A stretch of 64,000 nt of DNA from Pohlia nutans (GCA_022496805.1 CM040099.1:17902031-17966030), one strand, 5' to 3'; positions 25,161 through 36,359 are shown, numbered from the stretch's first letter. A program made the numbers and translations. Notes: generated by a model from the sequence alone, not told the origin.

Positions 25161-26309
25161 ATCAAATGATGCGACAGAGGATTCATGGAAAACCACCCCG
25201 CGTGGTTTGGTCCCAGTTGAAAGGTTCTAGAAGGCTCTTCATGGCCGACGCCCTTATTTTTCAGTGTTGAGGGGCTTATTCAGTGTTGTGGACGGAGAGA
25301 CCATGTGATCGACGGACCGTGCTCCGTCACCGTCGGTCCCCCATTCCGTCCGGCCAGGCTGCCCGAATCGAAAAAAAGTATTAGACCCTTCTGAAAAAGT
25401 CCTGGTGCTCTTCGATTAGCTCACCGAAAGTCATTTTATTTGTTTTATTTGTCAAGCTTAAGCAAATTTTTAAATATCAAATATCTAAGTTTCATAGGTT
25501 TGAGATGTTGTACATGGAAGTAGATAAGAGGAAGGGAAAGTGAAAGTTGGGTTTGTCTCATTATTAGTAGCAAAGTTTTGCATGTCCCCTAAACTTGAAT
25601 ATAAACAAATTTGATTGATTAGGGTACAATATGTACAAATTTAATTAAAATTTGATTAGTAAAGGAGAAGTTGTCACATAGTCTTGAGATTGAGAACCAA
25701 ATGATCATGTTCTTTCCACTTTTTTTCTCAAAAGCTCACTTGAAATGTGGAACTTGGTTCCCCGAAGTACTTAAATTTTTTTACTTTTAGCGAGATACGT
25801 CACTCATGAAACTTGATTTTTAGCTTTTTATGAAAAGTTCTAGTGCTCTTGGATAAGGATTTTCAATTTTTTCACCAAAAGTTAGTGATAATTCAATCAA
25901 GACATATTTCAAGAAACATGCTCCATCTTTTTTAATCAAAGTATATTTTATTACATTCACTGAAGACACACATAAGAGTCATCATCCTCATTTTTTGAGT
26001 ATGATACAACCTATCAATGTCCCTTTTGAATAACGTTCAAAATAAATTTTTGTCTCTTCGCTTTTAGGATTTCAAAAATACTATAAATTTTTAACATAAG
26101 TTATCTCTTTGATTTTCAAGCTTTTAATCTATACTAATTTCATCACAAATCTCATTTAATTGGAGTTGAATAACTCAGACCACTGGTAAAACTAGAAATG
26201 TAGTCCCCACGTGTGTTGGGTGACTTAAATGGACACAAAGAACTACGATTGAGTTATAAAGGACCAATCGTTAAGGATCAAAATTTTATTAATGTCATTC
26301 GTTATTTGC

Positions 26310-26958
26310 ATTAGGGAAAATCTGGGGTCTCCAAAAGGCCCTAAAGTTTCTCACATCCCACAAATTTTGGAGTATGCCCATTATTTTTTGAAGCTAGCAC
26401 TAATGGTGCTACAATGTTGTGAGCACTGCGGGGAGAGTGGGTTGATTCAATCATTGTGAGGAAGGGCATGTGTGCGTCGAGAGACACACTGTCAGGGTTG
26501 ATAAGAATGCACCGGCGACGCACAAACCCTAAGCACTTCTAAATGTTGGCAAAAACATTTGCAATTAAAGGTCACACTTCAGTTCCAGCAAACTTACCGT
26601 TGTGACAACAAAGTTATTTTGTGCCAGCGAACTTCTTCCCAAGTTCAATTCTAAGTGAACTAATAAGAATCTAATCTTCCACTTAGTAACTCACTCTGCC
26701 AAGATCCTTCATTGTTGGTGTAGAGCAATAAATATAATAAAAGGGTCGTTCGCCATACACCGTCGACACGCCGGTGCCAACAAGGCTCCTCGTTGTTCAC
26801 GCAATTTTCTGCCAATGGTATCAGTTCACGCAATCAACTCTGCGGGTAGCGACAAGAACTCACATTTCTACTATCAGAAGGGCGTTTGGACAGACAAGTC
26901 ACCTAACCCGAGTTATCTTTACAGGGCCTTTTGGAGACCCTAATTTTTCCTTAATGCA
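26310..26958. mobile_element. Inverted-repeat element, about 650 bp
   Basis: The blocks GGGTCTCCAAAAGGCCCT (about 26327) and AGGGCCTTTTGGAGACCC (about 26922) are inverse copies, with GCATTAGGGAAAAT and its inverse outside them. Outer CACT-like motifs at 26178 and 26995 lack a matching target duplication, so the true ends are uncertain. The interior has no recognisable protein. Confidence 0.45.
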
Positions 26959-27012
26959 TATTAGAATGATCACTAATTGCTAATTACTATAGTGTCTACT
27001 TTCAAGAGGATA

Positions 27013-27153
27013 CACTGGTAGGATTTTGGTCCTTTATAACTAATCCTTTGTGACTTAAATGGTTCTTTGTGACTCATTTTTGTTAAATGAAAATCGTTTT
27101 GGACCATTTGTATAACAAAAGACTAGTTATAAAGGACCAAAATTCTACTAGTG
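27013..27153. mobile_element. CACTA-type MITE, 141 bp
   Basis: The ends CACTGGTAGGATTTTGGTCC and GGACCAAAATTCTACTAGTG are inverse. The 3-bp duplication ATA lies at 27010-27012 and 27154-27156. It is non-coding. A similar left end at 26178 suggests a second, older relative next to it. Confidence 0.75.
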
Positions 27154-28521
27154 ATAGAGTAAACTGGCACCACAGATTCTTTGCCAAATAAACATTTACC
27201 ATGGGTAAATCAAATAAACACTTTATCACTACTAGAAAATCATGACCAAATCAACAGAAATTCAACAGATTTATGTTGTTCGGGGTACTACAATGACCGA
27301 TTTCACTGATTTGTAATTTTTTTGTAAAAGTCAACAGTTTGCTGCTTACTTTTCTGTTGATTCAAATAGTACAGTGACCAAATCAACAAAATTTTAGTGA
27401 AAATGAAATCTTTTAGGAATCTTTTGGAAATCTTTTGGGAATCTTTTGAAAATATTTTAGAATATTCTGGAATCTATCAAAATATCATAGAATCTATTGG
27501 AATATTCTAGAATCTTTTGAATATTCTTGAACCTTTTGAATCTTTTGCACTTTATATGAGAGTTTTGTAATCATTTAGTACTAGAATGGGTGTTTTATGT
27601 AATTGGATTATACAACTGCAATTTTGCAGACTTTCATCATCCCTGACAAACAACAACAGAAGACAAGCAACTTGATATTTCCTAAATTAAAGCTATTGAG
27701 GGTGAATCTTGACACACTTCGACTGCTGACTAACTTTTAGCTCCATCTGAAACAATCACATGGACGCCCCAATAAATAAACCCATTTGAATGGGACAACA
27801 GTCAGTCATTTGTGAACTTTTTTTTTTTTTCTTCTCTAAATCTCTCTGTGCCAGAAACTTGGAATCTTCTTTTTGTTTCTACACAGTAATCCGGTTTTTT
27901 GAAACATTCAATCAATTGAACTCATTAACCCCTAAGTGACCAATCGACCATATTTTGGTCGCACCCAAATAGCAGTGACTGCCCATGGTTAGGAAATGAT
28001 ATTTTCAAATTTTAATATCTTGTCGAACTTGGGGGGGGGAGAGATCATGTTCTAGTGTTGTTTGATACATTTCATTTGCAATATTGAGGTTTAGTAAGGA
28101 ATTTTTCAACGACATAGACCTCAATATTGTCTTAGTGTTATAAAACTTACTACTTTGGAAAACTAATGATGTTCTCTCCTTTGAAACTTTTGCTTTTAAA
28201 ATTTTAGAATAGAATGTTTAGTTTTAATTAATCATACCAAATTCCATATTCTAAATGTAGAATTAGTACGTAATTTTGGTGAATTTCAAATGGTAAATGA
28301 ATCTAAATTCATTAAAATGAGTATTTAAAACTCTTTTTGGAAGTTTGACCATATAGATAATTACTAAACATCGTGCTTTCCATTTTCTCTTTTGGACCAA
28401 ACTTCATCAAAGTTGCAAAAGTAACATCCTATAACACATCTAGGTTTTTCCCTTACCCCCTCTGTGATTTAAGGATTAACTTAATCATTTACAATTTTTT
28501 TTTTTAAACGCAAACTTTATA

Positions 28522-28842
28522 GGCCATTTTGTCATAGTAAAACAACTTTTTTCAAAAATCTTTGAACCAAGAAAAGTTGCGAAATGAAGTTAAGTTTCAT
28601 CTCCAAAAATCCGTTTGTGATTTTGAGCCTCCATTCAAAAGTTTTAGACAAAATTCAGAGTGGGGTAGCAAGGAATATTTTCATTGATATTTTCAAACAC
28701 CCTCTCTGATTTTTGTCTATAACTTTTGACTGGAGGCTTCAAATCACAAACGGATTTTTGGAGATGAAACTTAACTTCATTTCCCAACTTTTCTTAGTCC
28801 AAAGGTTTTTGAAAAAAGTTAATTTACTATGTCAAAATGGCC
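28522..28842. repeat. 320-bp near-perfect fold-back
   Basis: The left arm 28522-28675 and right arm 28690-28842 are inverse copies with few mismatches; both contain the GGAGATGAAACTTAACTTCAT block and TTGTGATTTGAGCC-like sequence. The loop is about 15 bases. Transcription would give a long hairpin RNA. It lies inside the CACTA element. Confidence 0.75.
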
Positions 28843-28921
28843 GCCAAAGTCTGCTGAATTCCAAAACATCGAATTGTAAGTGTTTATGTAAGAAAAAAAT
28901 AGTTCTATGCTCATCAAATTC

Positions 28922-28992
28922 TAAGTGCGATGGATTGGTTAGAGTGCTAAGTGTTAAATGTGAGGTCACGAGTTCAAACCCGATTGTCAACG
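28922..28992 (+). repeat. tRNA-like segment, possible SINE head
   Basis: The sequence resembles Pol III internal promoters: an A-box-like GATTGGTTAGAGTGC and, about 35 bases on, a B-box-like CGAGTTCAAACCCG. A full cloverleaf cannot be drawn (the T-stem pairs poorly), so this is a tRNA-derived SINE remnant or a chance match rather than a functional tRNA. Confidence 0.3.
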
Positions 28993-29240
28993 GAGTTGTT
29001 GAAATTGGACTGTCCTAAAAATCCGAGCAGCTAAAAACATTTTCTTGCCCGAAAATTCTGGGAAATAAAAAAATAAAAAAATTATTTTTTTATTTCTTAT
29101 TTTCTTATTTTCAGGTGACCAAATCAACAGAAAACTTCAACAGATTTCTGTTGAATAATGACCCACTCAACGCGACCGATTCAACATAAACCCTCAACAC
29201 TTTTCTGTTGATTTGGACGGTGAATTTTCTAGTAGTGTAT

Positions 29241-30118
29241 TCACATCAACCTCAAAAGAAGATCGGGGTTTATATCTATATATGTTCATTCATTAAGTTT
29301 GTTTTAAATAGTTTGATCAAACATTTAACACCTTTGAATCTTTAATTTTATCATTATGTTCAATTTTAATTCACATGTTGCACAAATGAGACAAATATGA
29401 ACAATAGCAAAAAAATGAAAATAATATAAAGGAATCAAGATTTTCCGTACAAGATGGCGTTTAAAAATTGAACTGGTAGTAAAATATCACAAAATTATTA
29501 GAAAGTGTTATGCACAAGTGAAATTTTATTTGTATGAGTGAATAGCCCTTTACATAAGTTTTCTAGCTAGTGGCAAGGGACACGACTTGCTAACACTTCA
29601 CATGCCATACACTTACAATGATAACTTTCTACTTGTTATGGATCCCATCACTCAATGACTCTCACACTTAACTTCCACGAGGCAACTTCGCATAATAAAT
29701 TCTGTAAATGTCTAAGCGCTCCATGAAGGTACCACTACCCACATGCCCCACCTACCATCAACACCAACTACCTTTAGGAGACGTTGAACTCTTCATTAGA
29801 TCTTAAGCTCCAACTTTTAAACTCATAATGTTTAGGACATCACAATAGTGACCTATTGTAGAGTGGGATATCTTTTAATTGGTGTCAAGAGGTGCAATCG
29901 AGCACCTCACGATGCCAAAGGTGTGGAAATGAGGTTTGACACTAACCTCACTCCTTTAGAAGCTTGGTACTACATGGGAGTAAGGAAGAAGACTACTCTT
30001 TTCTTCATAATACATACGATAATATAAGAAACAAACTTTGAAAAAAAATCACAAAGGATGTGAGTTTCGAAAGCTCTTAGTACCATTCAAAAGTGAAGAG
30101 GGAGATCACCTTTTCTAA
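29241..30118. other. Gene-free AT-rich DNA
   Basis: No open frame with splice support, terminal repeats or RNA gene is recognisable here. Confidence 0.5.
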
Positions 30119-30120
30119 TA

Positions 30121-30226
30121 CGTGTCCCTCTGTCCTATAATGACTTGTACGTAGGTTCTCTGAAATCTACCTCTTGAGGTAGATTTCAGAGAACCTACGT
30201 GCAAGTCATTATGGGACAGAGGGAGT
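30121..30226. mobile_element. Stowaway-like palindromic MITE, about 106 bp
   Basis: The element is almost entirely palindromic: arms of about 48 bp (TCCCTCTGTCC, ATGACTTG, ACGTAGGTTCTCTGAAATCT and inverses) meet at a 3-6 base centre near 30175. The termini relate to the CTCCCTCYGTCCC Stowaway end, and TA flanks the outer borders (30119-30120, 30226-30227). Confidence 0.75.
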
Positions 30227-30299
30227 ATAACACAAGAAATAAACTTGTGGGAGAAACTCCCAAAGGACACAAGCTAAAAACATGAGCAAAGTCGTTTAG

Positions 30300-30560
30300 T
30301 GTAAATTTTGGTATACATGAGTGAACATAGGGTATTGAATGGGAGGCTATGAAATGATTAGAATATTCTATTTTATAGTGTGTTTAAGGGTATATTCATT
30401 GTAAATTATAGGAATATTCTCACATTGGTTTTGAAACACCCTATATTACTTCTTAATTTTTATAAATTTTATCTCAAATGAATAAAGACATCCTATATTT
30501 GTTCTTTCATAGTTATTTAAATTTTAACAGTGACTTCTTCGGGCTAAAACCCCCCCTCTC
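30300..30560. repeat. Dispersed repeat, inverse of 2498-2690
   Basis: It shares CACCCTATATTACTTCT, ATTTTATCTCAAATGAATAA and ACAGTGACTTC blocks with the inverse strand of 2498-2690. The class is unknown; no termini are evident. Confidence 0.5.
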
Positions 30561-30834
30561 AATCGTAGAAGAAAAACAAAAGATCATCTTGTCTCCTCAT
30601 TCAAATGCTATATTTTATGCATCATGGCTCCACAAGGATTTTTTTTAATTCCTATTTTGCATTAGAAAATGAGTGTTTCACTAGTTGGATGGACTTGTAG
30701 CTTCATTTTTATTGAAAGAGATAGAATAGAGTGAACCCGACATCTAAGGTGAGGGCATATATACTCCTTATAACCAATATGTGCCATGAACAAGACCAAT
30801 TGTCGTTAAGAAGGCCATCATTTTTTTTATTGAC

Positions 30835-31114
30835 TACCGTAGTAGGAAGGCAGGGTCGGCACTTTGGTGTCGAATAATTAATAAAAGTTCAAAAAGTAGG
30901 GGTCGGCACTTTCAAAAATAATTATTAAAATTTCGGCTATTAATAACTAACATTAAATTTTACTAGCAGCTAAACATTTTCCTTTGTTTTTTGTCTACAA
31001 TTTTTGTTGACTTTATTTTTGTTGATTTCGACAAAACACTTGATAAATTTATTTATTTTTCCGGCATTTCTTTGGGGAATTATTTTCTGCCGACCCTGCC
31101 TTCCTACTACGGTA
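30835..31114. mobile_element. MITE with TACCGTAGTAGGAAGG ends, 280 bp
   Basis: The left end TACCGTAGTAGGAAGGCAGG and right end CCTGCCTTCCTACTACGGTA are perfect inverses extending through GGGTCGGCA, 27 bp in all. GGGTCGGCACTTT is repeated again near 30901. Flanking TTGA/TCAA is also inverted, so the exact border and target duplication remain uncertain. No protein is recognisable. Confidence 0.7.
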
Positions 31115-31401
31115 ATCAACATTTTGCACTATTATTAATATTAACTAATTTCAAGAAGCAATTTGGACAGGTTCGTGAAATCATATGTTCACAAATTTGG
31201 AACAATCTAGTTATCAGGTTTAGGTGACGACTAACTTTTCCACTTTGAAAATTTGTAAAAATTTCATTCAAAAAATAAATAAGATTATGGAAAAAATTGC
31301 ATTCTTGTGCATCAAAAATTTCCTCAAGAGGAAAAACAAGGCAAAACTAGTTTTTAGCTTGAAAGGCGGCAAAAATGAGTTTAGGCACCTTTTTGTTTTA
31401 A

Positions 31402-31983
31402 CCCCTAAACGTCCCAGAGTCCAAAAACTGGATCACGAATGAATTCAAAGCCTTCTCACGTTCTCATCAATGCTTGGATGAAACTCATCCAATTTTTTGG
31501 AGATTCTTCACCAAGTTGTTGTCCTATCTAATGGCTGGATTTAGTCATACTAGAGTACATATTTTTCTAAAATTACAAATGTAGAAAGTATGTCAAGTCG
31601 TTGACCAAGCCAAAATTGCATTGACTCTAGTTCAAAGTGGAATCGTGAAAAATGAGGTTATAAATTTAAGAAACAAAAAAATTTCAAAGTATCACCACAT
31701 TTAAGAGTATCTCATTTCAAACTCATTCCAACAAATTTTACTCAAAAAATATTGAAATTTAGTTTGTAATCGAATTTAGAAGGAATTTTTATTTTAACTT
31801 TCAAATTTTATAATTAAATATTGGTGATTGTATTAGTGAATCAAACCGTACGGATGGAATCTAAAACTCAAGATCTAGAACTTTCATTTGTATATCAATT
31901 CCAGAATATTCTTCTAAATGGTAATTTATAATGTTTTTTTTCTCAAATTATCAATTCCAGGGACACCCTGGTACGTTTAGGGG
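31402..31983 (+). mobile_element. TTAA-flanked MITE (copy E), 582 bp
   Basis: The ends CCCCTAAACGTCCCAGAG and ...GGTACGTTTAGGGG are flanked by TTAA at 31398-31401 and 31984-31987. The body is homologous and collinear with the 9465 copy (ATTGGTGAT, AACCGTACGGATGGAATCTA, CATTTGTATATCAA blocks) with many substitutions, so the two insertions are of different age or subfamily. Confidence 0.85.
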
Positions 31984-32264
31984 TTAACCAGTTACAACTC
32001 AATGCATTGTTAAATAGATTCAACCTTAACCTCCTCGATGCAAGATAAACTCTTTGTACCACACTAACATTCCTACAGTGGAATCTCTACGTTCACCCAC
32101 ACCAACCTCATGCTCTTCCAAACCAAGCAAGCTTGGCTCCTTGTAACAATCTATGACAAAAAAATTATTTGAAGATAAAAATCACATAGTAGCAAACATA
32201 GTACCCCGTGTTGCCTTTACAAATAACTCACTTGTGTTCAAAGCTTCTATCCAAAGCTTCCAAC

Positions 32265-32452
32265 CATACCTCCATTCCGAACCTTTCATCCGGACCATCC
32301 ATCCGAACCTCCATTCCGAACCTGTTTCCGAACCTGCAGACCGAAGCATTCATCCGAACCTTCTTTCCGAGCCTTCCACCGGTACGAACCTCCCATCAGA
32401 GCCTCTCTGCCGAACCTTCCAGCCGAACCTCGTTTCAAGGAGGTTCGGAAAG
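32265..32452. repeat. Degenerate CCGAACCT minisatellite
   Basis: More than ten imperfect copies of a unit like TTCCATCCGAACCT in tandem, varying from about 12 to 24 bases. It lies 340-520 bp upstream of the DUF1664 start codon. The long frames it creates on both strands are repeat artefacts. Confidence 0.7.
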
Positions 32453-32599
32453 CGCCTGCACGGGCGTGATGGGCCATGGAATTTGCGCCACAAGCGCAGC
32501 CAGGCAGGGGCTCCCCCTGGCTTTTCGCAGCAAGCATTTGCCGCGATGGCAGCTCTGCCGCCTCGCCTTCACACCTCTTTCTTTCGTAGCTTCTTTCAC

Positions 32600-32786
32600 T
32601 AGCACTGTTTCGCCGCTCTCTCTCTTTCTCGCACCTTTTTTTTTTTTTTTTTTCTTTTTCTTCCGAGCCAATTTGCATCGCCTCTCAAATTAGGGTTTGG
32701 ATTGCTATGGCCGTTTTAGAATCTCTCGGAAGCTTTCGTTTGTCTGCGACTGTTTAGTAGAAAAAGAGTATCACTTCTTTTCAGCC
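32600..32786 (+). promoter_or_regulatory. DUF1664 core promoter/leader
   Basis: A pyrimidine patch (CTCTCTCTTTCTCGCACC and a long T run to about 32655) is followed by a telobox-like TTAGGGTTTGG at about 32690-32700. This layout is common at plant transcription starts. The start codon lies at 32787. Confidence 0.4.
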
Positions 32787-34957
32787 ATGGCGATGATGCA
32801 GGCGAGCCTCGGCGCCACCAAGTTCGTGGTTCTGGTCGGGGCGGGTCTCATGGGATCGGTGCTCATCAAGAACAACAAGCTCATGGACTTTGTTGGTGAT
32901 CTCTCCAAGGTACTGCTAATTCTAGTATTGTGTTCTTGTGATTGATTGGAAATGCGATCATTCAGTGTTTAGGGTTTTGGTAGCTTCGTTTTGAATTCCG
33001 TCGTGGTTTTCGAGGTGGCAATTGGCGTTGTAAGCGGTTGTCACAACCTTTACATGTTCGGGTTCATTATAGATTGCTCTTAGGGCAATTGGTGTCGTGA
33101 TCTTGAAATTCGCCGATCTCAATTGAACTTATTGTGAGCCAATCGAAATATGGATTTTTGCTATTATATTCTATGTAGCAATAGGTTTTTTCGTTAGTAC
33201 CTGTTATTATCTCCAACTTATTGGTCGACTGCTAATTACAGTAAATGTTACGGGTTGTAGACGGCTTTGCTTTTGATTTATCGTTGGCTCGTCGTGTTGT
33301 TCTCCTGGAAATTTCAGTGTTTAGGGTTTTGGTAGCCTGGATTTGAAAGGGAACATCTGGTCGTGGAAGGATCTAGTCTTCGAGGTGGCAATGTTAGATG
33401 GTTATTTTGGGAGTTTCGAATTTGTTGACAAAACCTTGTGTGAGAGGGTGATGATGAGCTGCTGCCCCCACGGCGGACCATCCAATACGAGATTGTGTTT
33501 AGGGTAATTGATATCGTGGTCTTTTAATGAGCCGATCTTTTTCATCTTAATTGCATTTCAGATGAAGTGCCGGTATGTATTTGCTGTTATTCTATGTTGC
33601 GATTGAATCGAATAGTTTTTAGTGAGCACCTGTTGTTGAAGACTTTGCTCCAGTTTCCAAAGTATTGGTCGACTTCTAATTTTAGTAATACTTTGTGTTG
33701 TAGACGGCTTTCAATGGATTCATTGTTGGCCCGTTCTCTGTAAATTTCAGTGTTTTGGTAGCTGAGTTTTATAGAGCAAATTCGGTCATGGAAGGATCCA
33801 GATGGTACTGATGGGAATGCTAAATGGTTGTTTTTGGCATTGTAATAAGTCTTACGTGGGTGATTATGAGATGAACCATTCAATACAAGATTGTTTTAGG
33901 GTACCGGGGTCGGGGATTCGCCGACTAGCTGTTTCCTTTCAATTGAATTCATTTTCAGTTTTGGTCGTTATTCTATGTAGCGAATGGATTGAATATGTGA
34001 GCATGATTCTGTTATTGACGAAGACTGTGCTGGGACTGTCAGGTGTTTTCGAAGCATTTGAAAGATGAAGGACAGAAGGGGGACGGGGGTAACGATACGG
34101 CTCTTGCTCTGCAAGTCCAGCGACTAACGAAAGAGCTGTATAACCTGGCGTCTTCTTCACGGACGGTGACTGTTGTCCAAGCTGGATCGGGTTCAGGAGT
34201 ATCAATCACGTCGCTCATCTTGCCGGCTGCTGTCGTGGGGACTGTGAGCTATGGTTACATGTGGTGGCGAGGCTTTTCGTTTGGAGACGTGATGTACGTT
34301 ACCAGGAAGGGCATGAACAACGCGGTGGCAGGGGTGGGCAAGCAGCTGGAGCACGTCTCGGCTGCGCTTTCCTCGACCCGGAAGCACATGAACCAAAGGC
34401 TGGACAGTGTGAGCAGCAAATTGGATGACAGCGTTGTGATCACGGGGTTGATTAGGGATCAGGTGGAGGAAGTGAAAGGCACGGTGGGGAGGAGCATCTA
34501 CGAAATCGAGAATGTGAATCAGAAAATGGAAGGGTTGGGGCTGAAGATCGACGAGGTTCAGGAGAGCCAGAACTTTGCCAATCAAGGTATTTTCTTGTTG
34601 ATTGAGTGGGTGCATCGCCTCAACCTTGTTGGACCTGCGCAGAACCCCGAGCTCGCACAGAGCTTCAATTCCTGGTACTTGAAAGCGAACACCCTGCAAC
34701 GAGCCACGTCCTCGCAGATGGCTGCTATCACTCCTCCTCCTCAGGGCTTGAAACAGTTCTTCTCCCAGGCCTTGGACTCTGCGCCCTCCTCCACCAATTT
34801 GAACACTGGAGAGTCCAGAGCGCCGGACTTGAATTTGCCAAGTCCCGGGTTGGGTTTGCAGCACAGTACTCCGGCGAGGACGATGTCGGCATCCATGGTG
34901 TCCAGGCGGTGGTCCTCTGGTCGTGCCAGCTTTTCTGGAATTCAAGGGATATCGTGA
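32787..34957 (+). CDS. DUF1664 family membrane coiled-coil protein
   Basis: Two exons: 32787-32909 (41 codons) and 34043-34957, with a GT...AG intron of 1133 bp in phase 0; 345 residues. Exon 1 encodes a hydrophobic N-terminus (TKFVVLVGAGLMGSVLI) and exon 2 a second hydrophobic segment at about residues 95-115 (LILPAAVVGTVSYGYMWWRG). These are followed by the DUF1664 region to about residue 245, a heptad-rich stretch (VGKQLEHVSAALSSTRKHMN... to ...IENVNQKMEGLGLKIDEVQE). The C-terminus is Ser/Pro-rich. The family is plant-specific and its biochemical function is not established; the architecture suggests a membrane-anchored coiled-coil protein. The start is the first ATG and gives the expected N-terminus. 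The frame is intact with no neighbour in an operon-like arrangement. Antisense frames over exon 2 are shadows. Confidence 0.9.
32958..34030 (+). repeat. Three tandem diverged copies within DUF1664 intron
   Basis: Units start near 32958, 33313 and 33745, each opening with TCAGTGTTTAGGGTTTTGG or a shortened form. They share later blocks: GAGGTGGCAAT; TTAGGG-AATTG-TATCGTG; GCCGATCT; TTCTATGTAGC; TATTGGTCGACTGCTAATT; TTGTAGACGGCTTT. Units are about 355, 430 and 285 bp. The repeats fill nearly the whole intron. Confidence 0.75.
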
Positions 34958-35424
34958 CACGGTATCCAATTGCCCCAGTTGGTTTGAAAAAATGTAGATC
35001 AAGGAAATTTTTCCTGTCCAGATTTTGCAGGATGGTCATGTGCTCATGGCTCTTAAAAAATACAATTGTCATAGATTAGTCAGGTTGACGAGGAATGGTT
35101 CTTACTATTGATATAAGTTAGGCCTCCTTCAACCCGAGTGCTGAATTTTTCCAAGTAGCAGCGATAGAACATTCATAGTGTTGACGTGTTGACCTGTCCG
35201 TGCTTGAGGTTAGTACGAAGTTCTTTCCTTTTCCCAAAGTTCTGGGACACAATGGCATTCTAGCTAATCTCTATAAGGATTCATATGTTGTTGTCATCTT
35301 GACTCAAAACACATCAAAAATAATGCGAGCAATGAGCACTGACATAACATTCTATATAGAAAATGTATCAACGAGAATAGAGGGTGTACGAGTTTTATCC
35401 TGCACCAACTCCTAAGCGTCCAAA

Positions 35425-35580
35425 CAACATGTTTTCTGCCAAACGTTTGATAAACATGTTAGACAAACAACATGTTGAACAAACAATATGTTGACTGACA
35501 AAAAAACATGTCGATTGACAAACAAAATGTTAACTGAAAAACATGTTGAAAAACATGTTGGACAAACATGTTGATTTACA
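35425..35580. repeat. Degenerate ACAAACATGTTGA array
   Basis: About ten imperfect copies of a 12-20 base unit around the palindrome ACATGT. Non-coding, downstream of the DUF1664 gene. Confidence 0.7.
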
Positions 35581-35635
35581 ACTAGTTTCTAATTTCAAAT
35601 GAAAATGGTCCCAACTAAGAAAGTGTGGTTGCTAT

Positions 35636-35765
35636 CATAACATTCACTAGCCTTCCAAGAGGTTGCCTTTTAGTTTCATTTATCTTTATATATGGAGTGA
35701 TGAGTGATTTTCAATTGAATGGACTATTGAATCAAATAAACAATTACAAAACTTACAGTTCTTGG
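35636..35765 (+). repeat. CATAACATTC terminal-repeat block (left)
   Basis: It begins CATAACATTCACTAGCCTTC and continues to about 35765. The same 120-130 bp block occurs inverted at about 46990-47120 and direct at 54018-54150. It could be the terminus of the large inverted-repeat structure to its right. Confidence 0.55.
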
Positions 35766-35924
35766 GTGAAAAACAGTTCTCCTGAAGAGATTTTGCCTCT
35801 GATTGATCTCTTGTGAAACGATTGACACTGCCAACCAGAGCTTTTTTGGCCATGCTGTTCTCATTGCAGTATCTGTTGTTGCTGGATGGATATATCAATG
35901 TACGTCCCATTTATGCAAAATGAA

Positions 35925-36075
35925 AATGAAAACTAATGAAAATGAAATGAAAATGGAATGAAAATGAAAGGAAAATGAAATGAAAATGCAATGAAAATGG
36001 AATGAAAATGAAATGAAAATAAAGTGAAAATGAAATGAAAATGGCATGAAATGAAAATGAAGCATGAAATGAAAT
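35925..36075. repeat. AAAATGAAATG microsatellite, first block
   Basis: Interspersed TGAAAA/TGAAA units on the plus strand, the inverse of the array at 36360-36840. Phe/His/Ser-rich frames here are artefacts. Confidence 0.8.
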
Positions 36076-36359
36076 GAAAATAATAAAAATAAAAAGAAGA
36101 AACTAGAAACGAATAAGAAGAAACAAGAAAGAAAAAAGAACAAAGAAAGAAGAATGAAGAAAGAAATTTTTAATTTGTTTTTTTCTTTTTTAAAGGAAAC
36201 AAGAAAAAAGAAGAAACCAAAAACGAATAAGAAGAAATAAGAAAGGGAAAAAAAAACAAAGACCGAAGAAAGAAGAATGAAGAAAGATTCTATTCTTTTT
36301 GTTTTTTTTTTCAAAAGTCAGTCCATTGAAACTATTTTCACCCACAAAAAGCACCTAAA

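Larger units (their letters stand above)
27227..29237. mobile_element. Non-autonomous CACTA transposon, 2.0 kb
   Basis: The left end is CACTACTAGAAAATCATGAC and the right end finishes GTGAATTTTCTAGTAGTG. The 3-bp duplication TAT flanks both (27224-27226, 29238-29240). Subterminal repeats of the ATCAACAGAAA type occur in both orientations at 27245-27370 and 29118-29215, as expected for EnSpm/CACTA binding sites. No transposase is present. The interior holds a TTAACCCCTAAG terminus at 27925, a 320-bp fold-back at 28522-28842 and a tRNA-like segment near 28925, so other sequences have inserted or been captured. Confidence 0.85.

Noticed and set aside
32286..32693. Three overlapping frames of 130-161 codons
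   Set aside because: They arise from the CCGAACCT repeat and the pyrimidine tract upstream of the DUF1664 gene.
34202..35072. 266- and 114-codon minus-strand frames
   Set aside because: They are antisense to DUF1664 exon 2, whose plus-strand frame has clear family identity.
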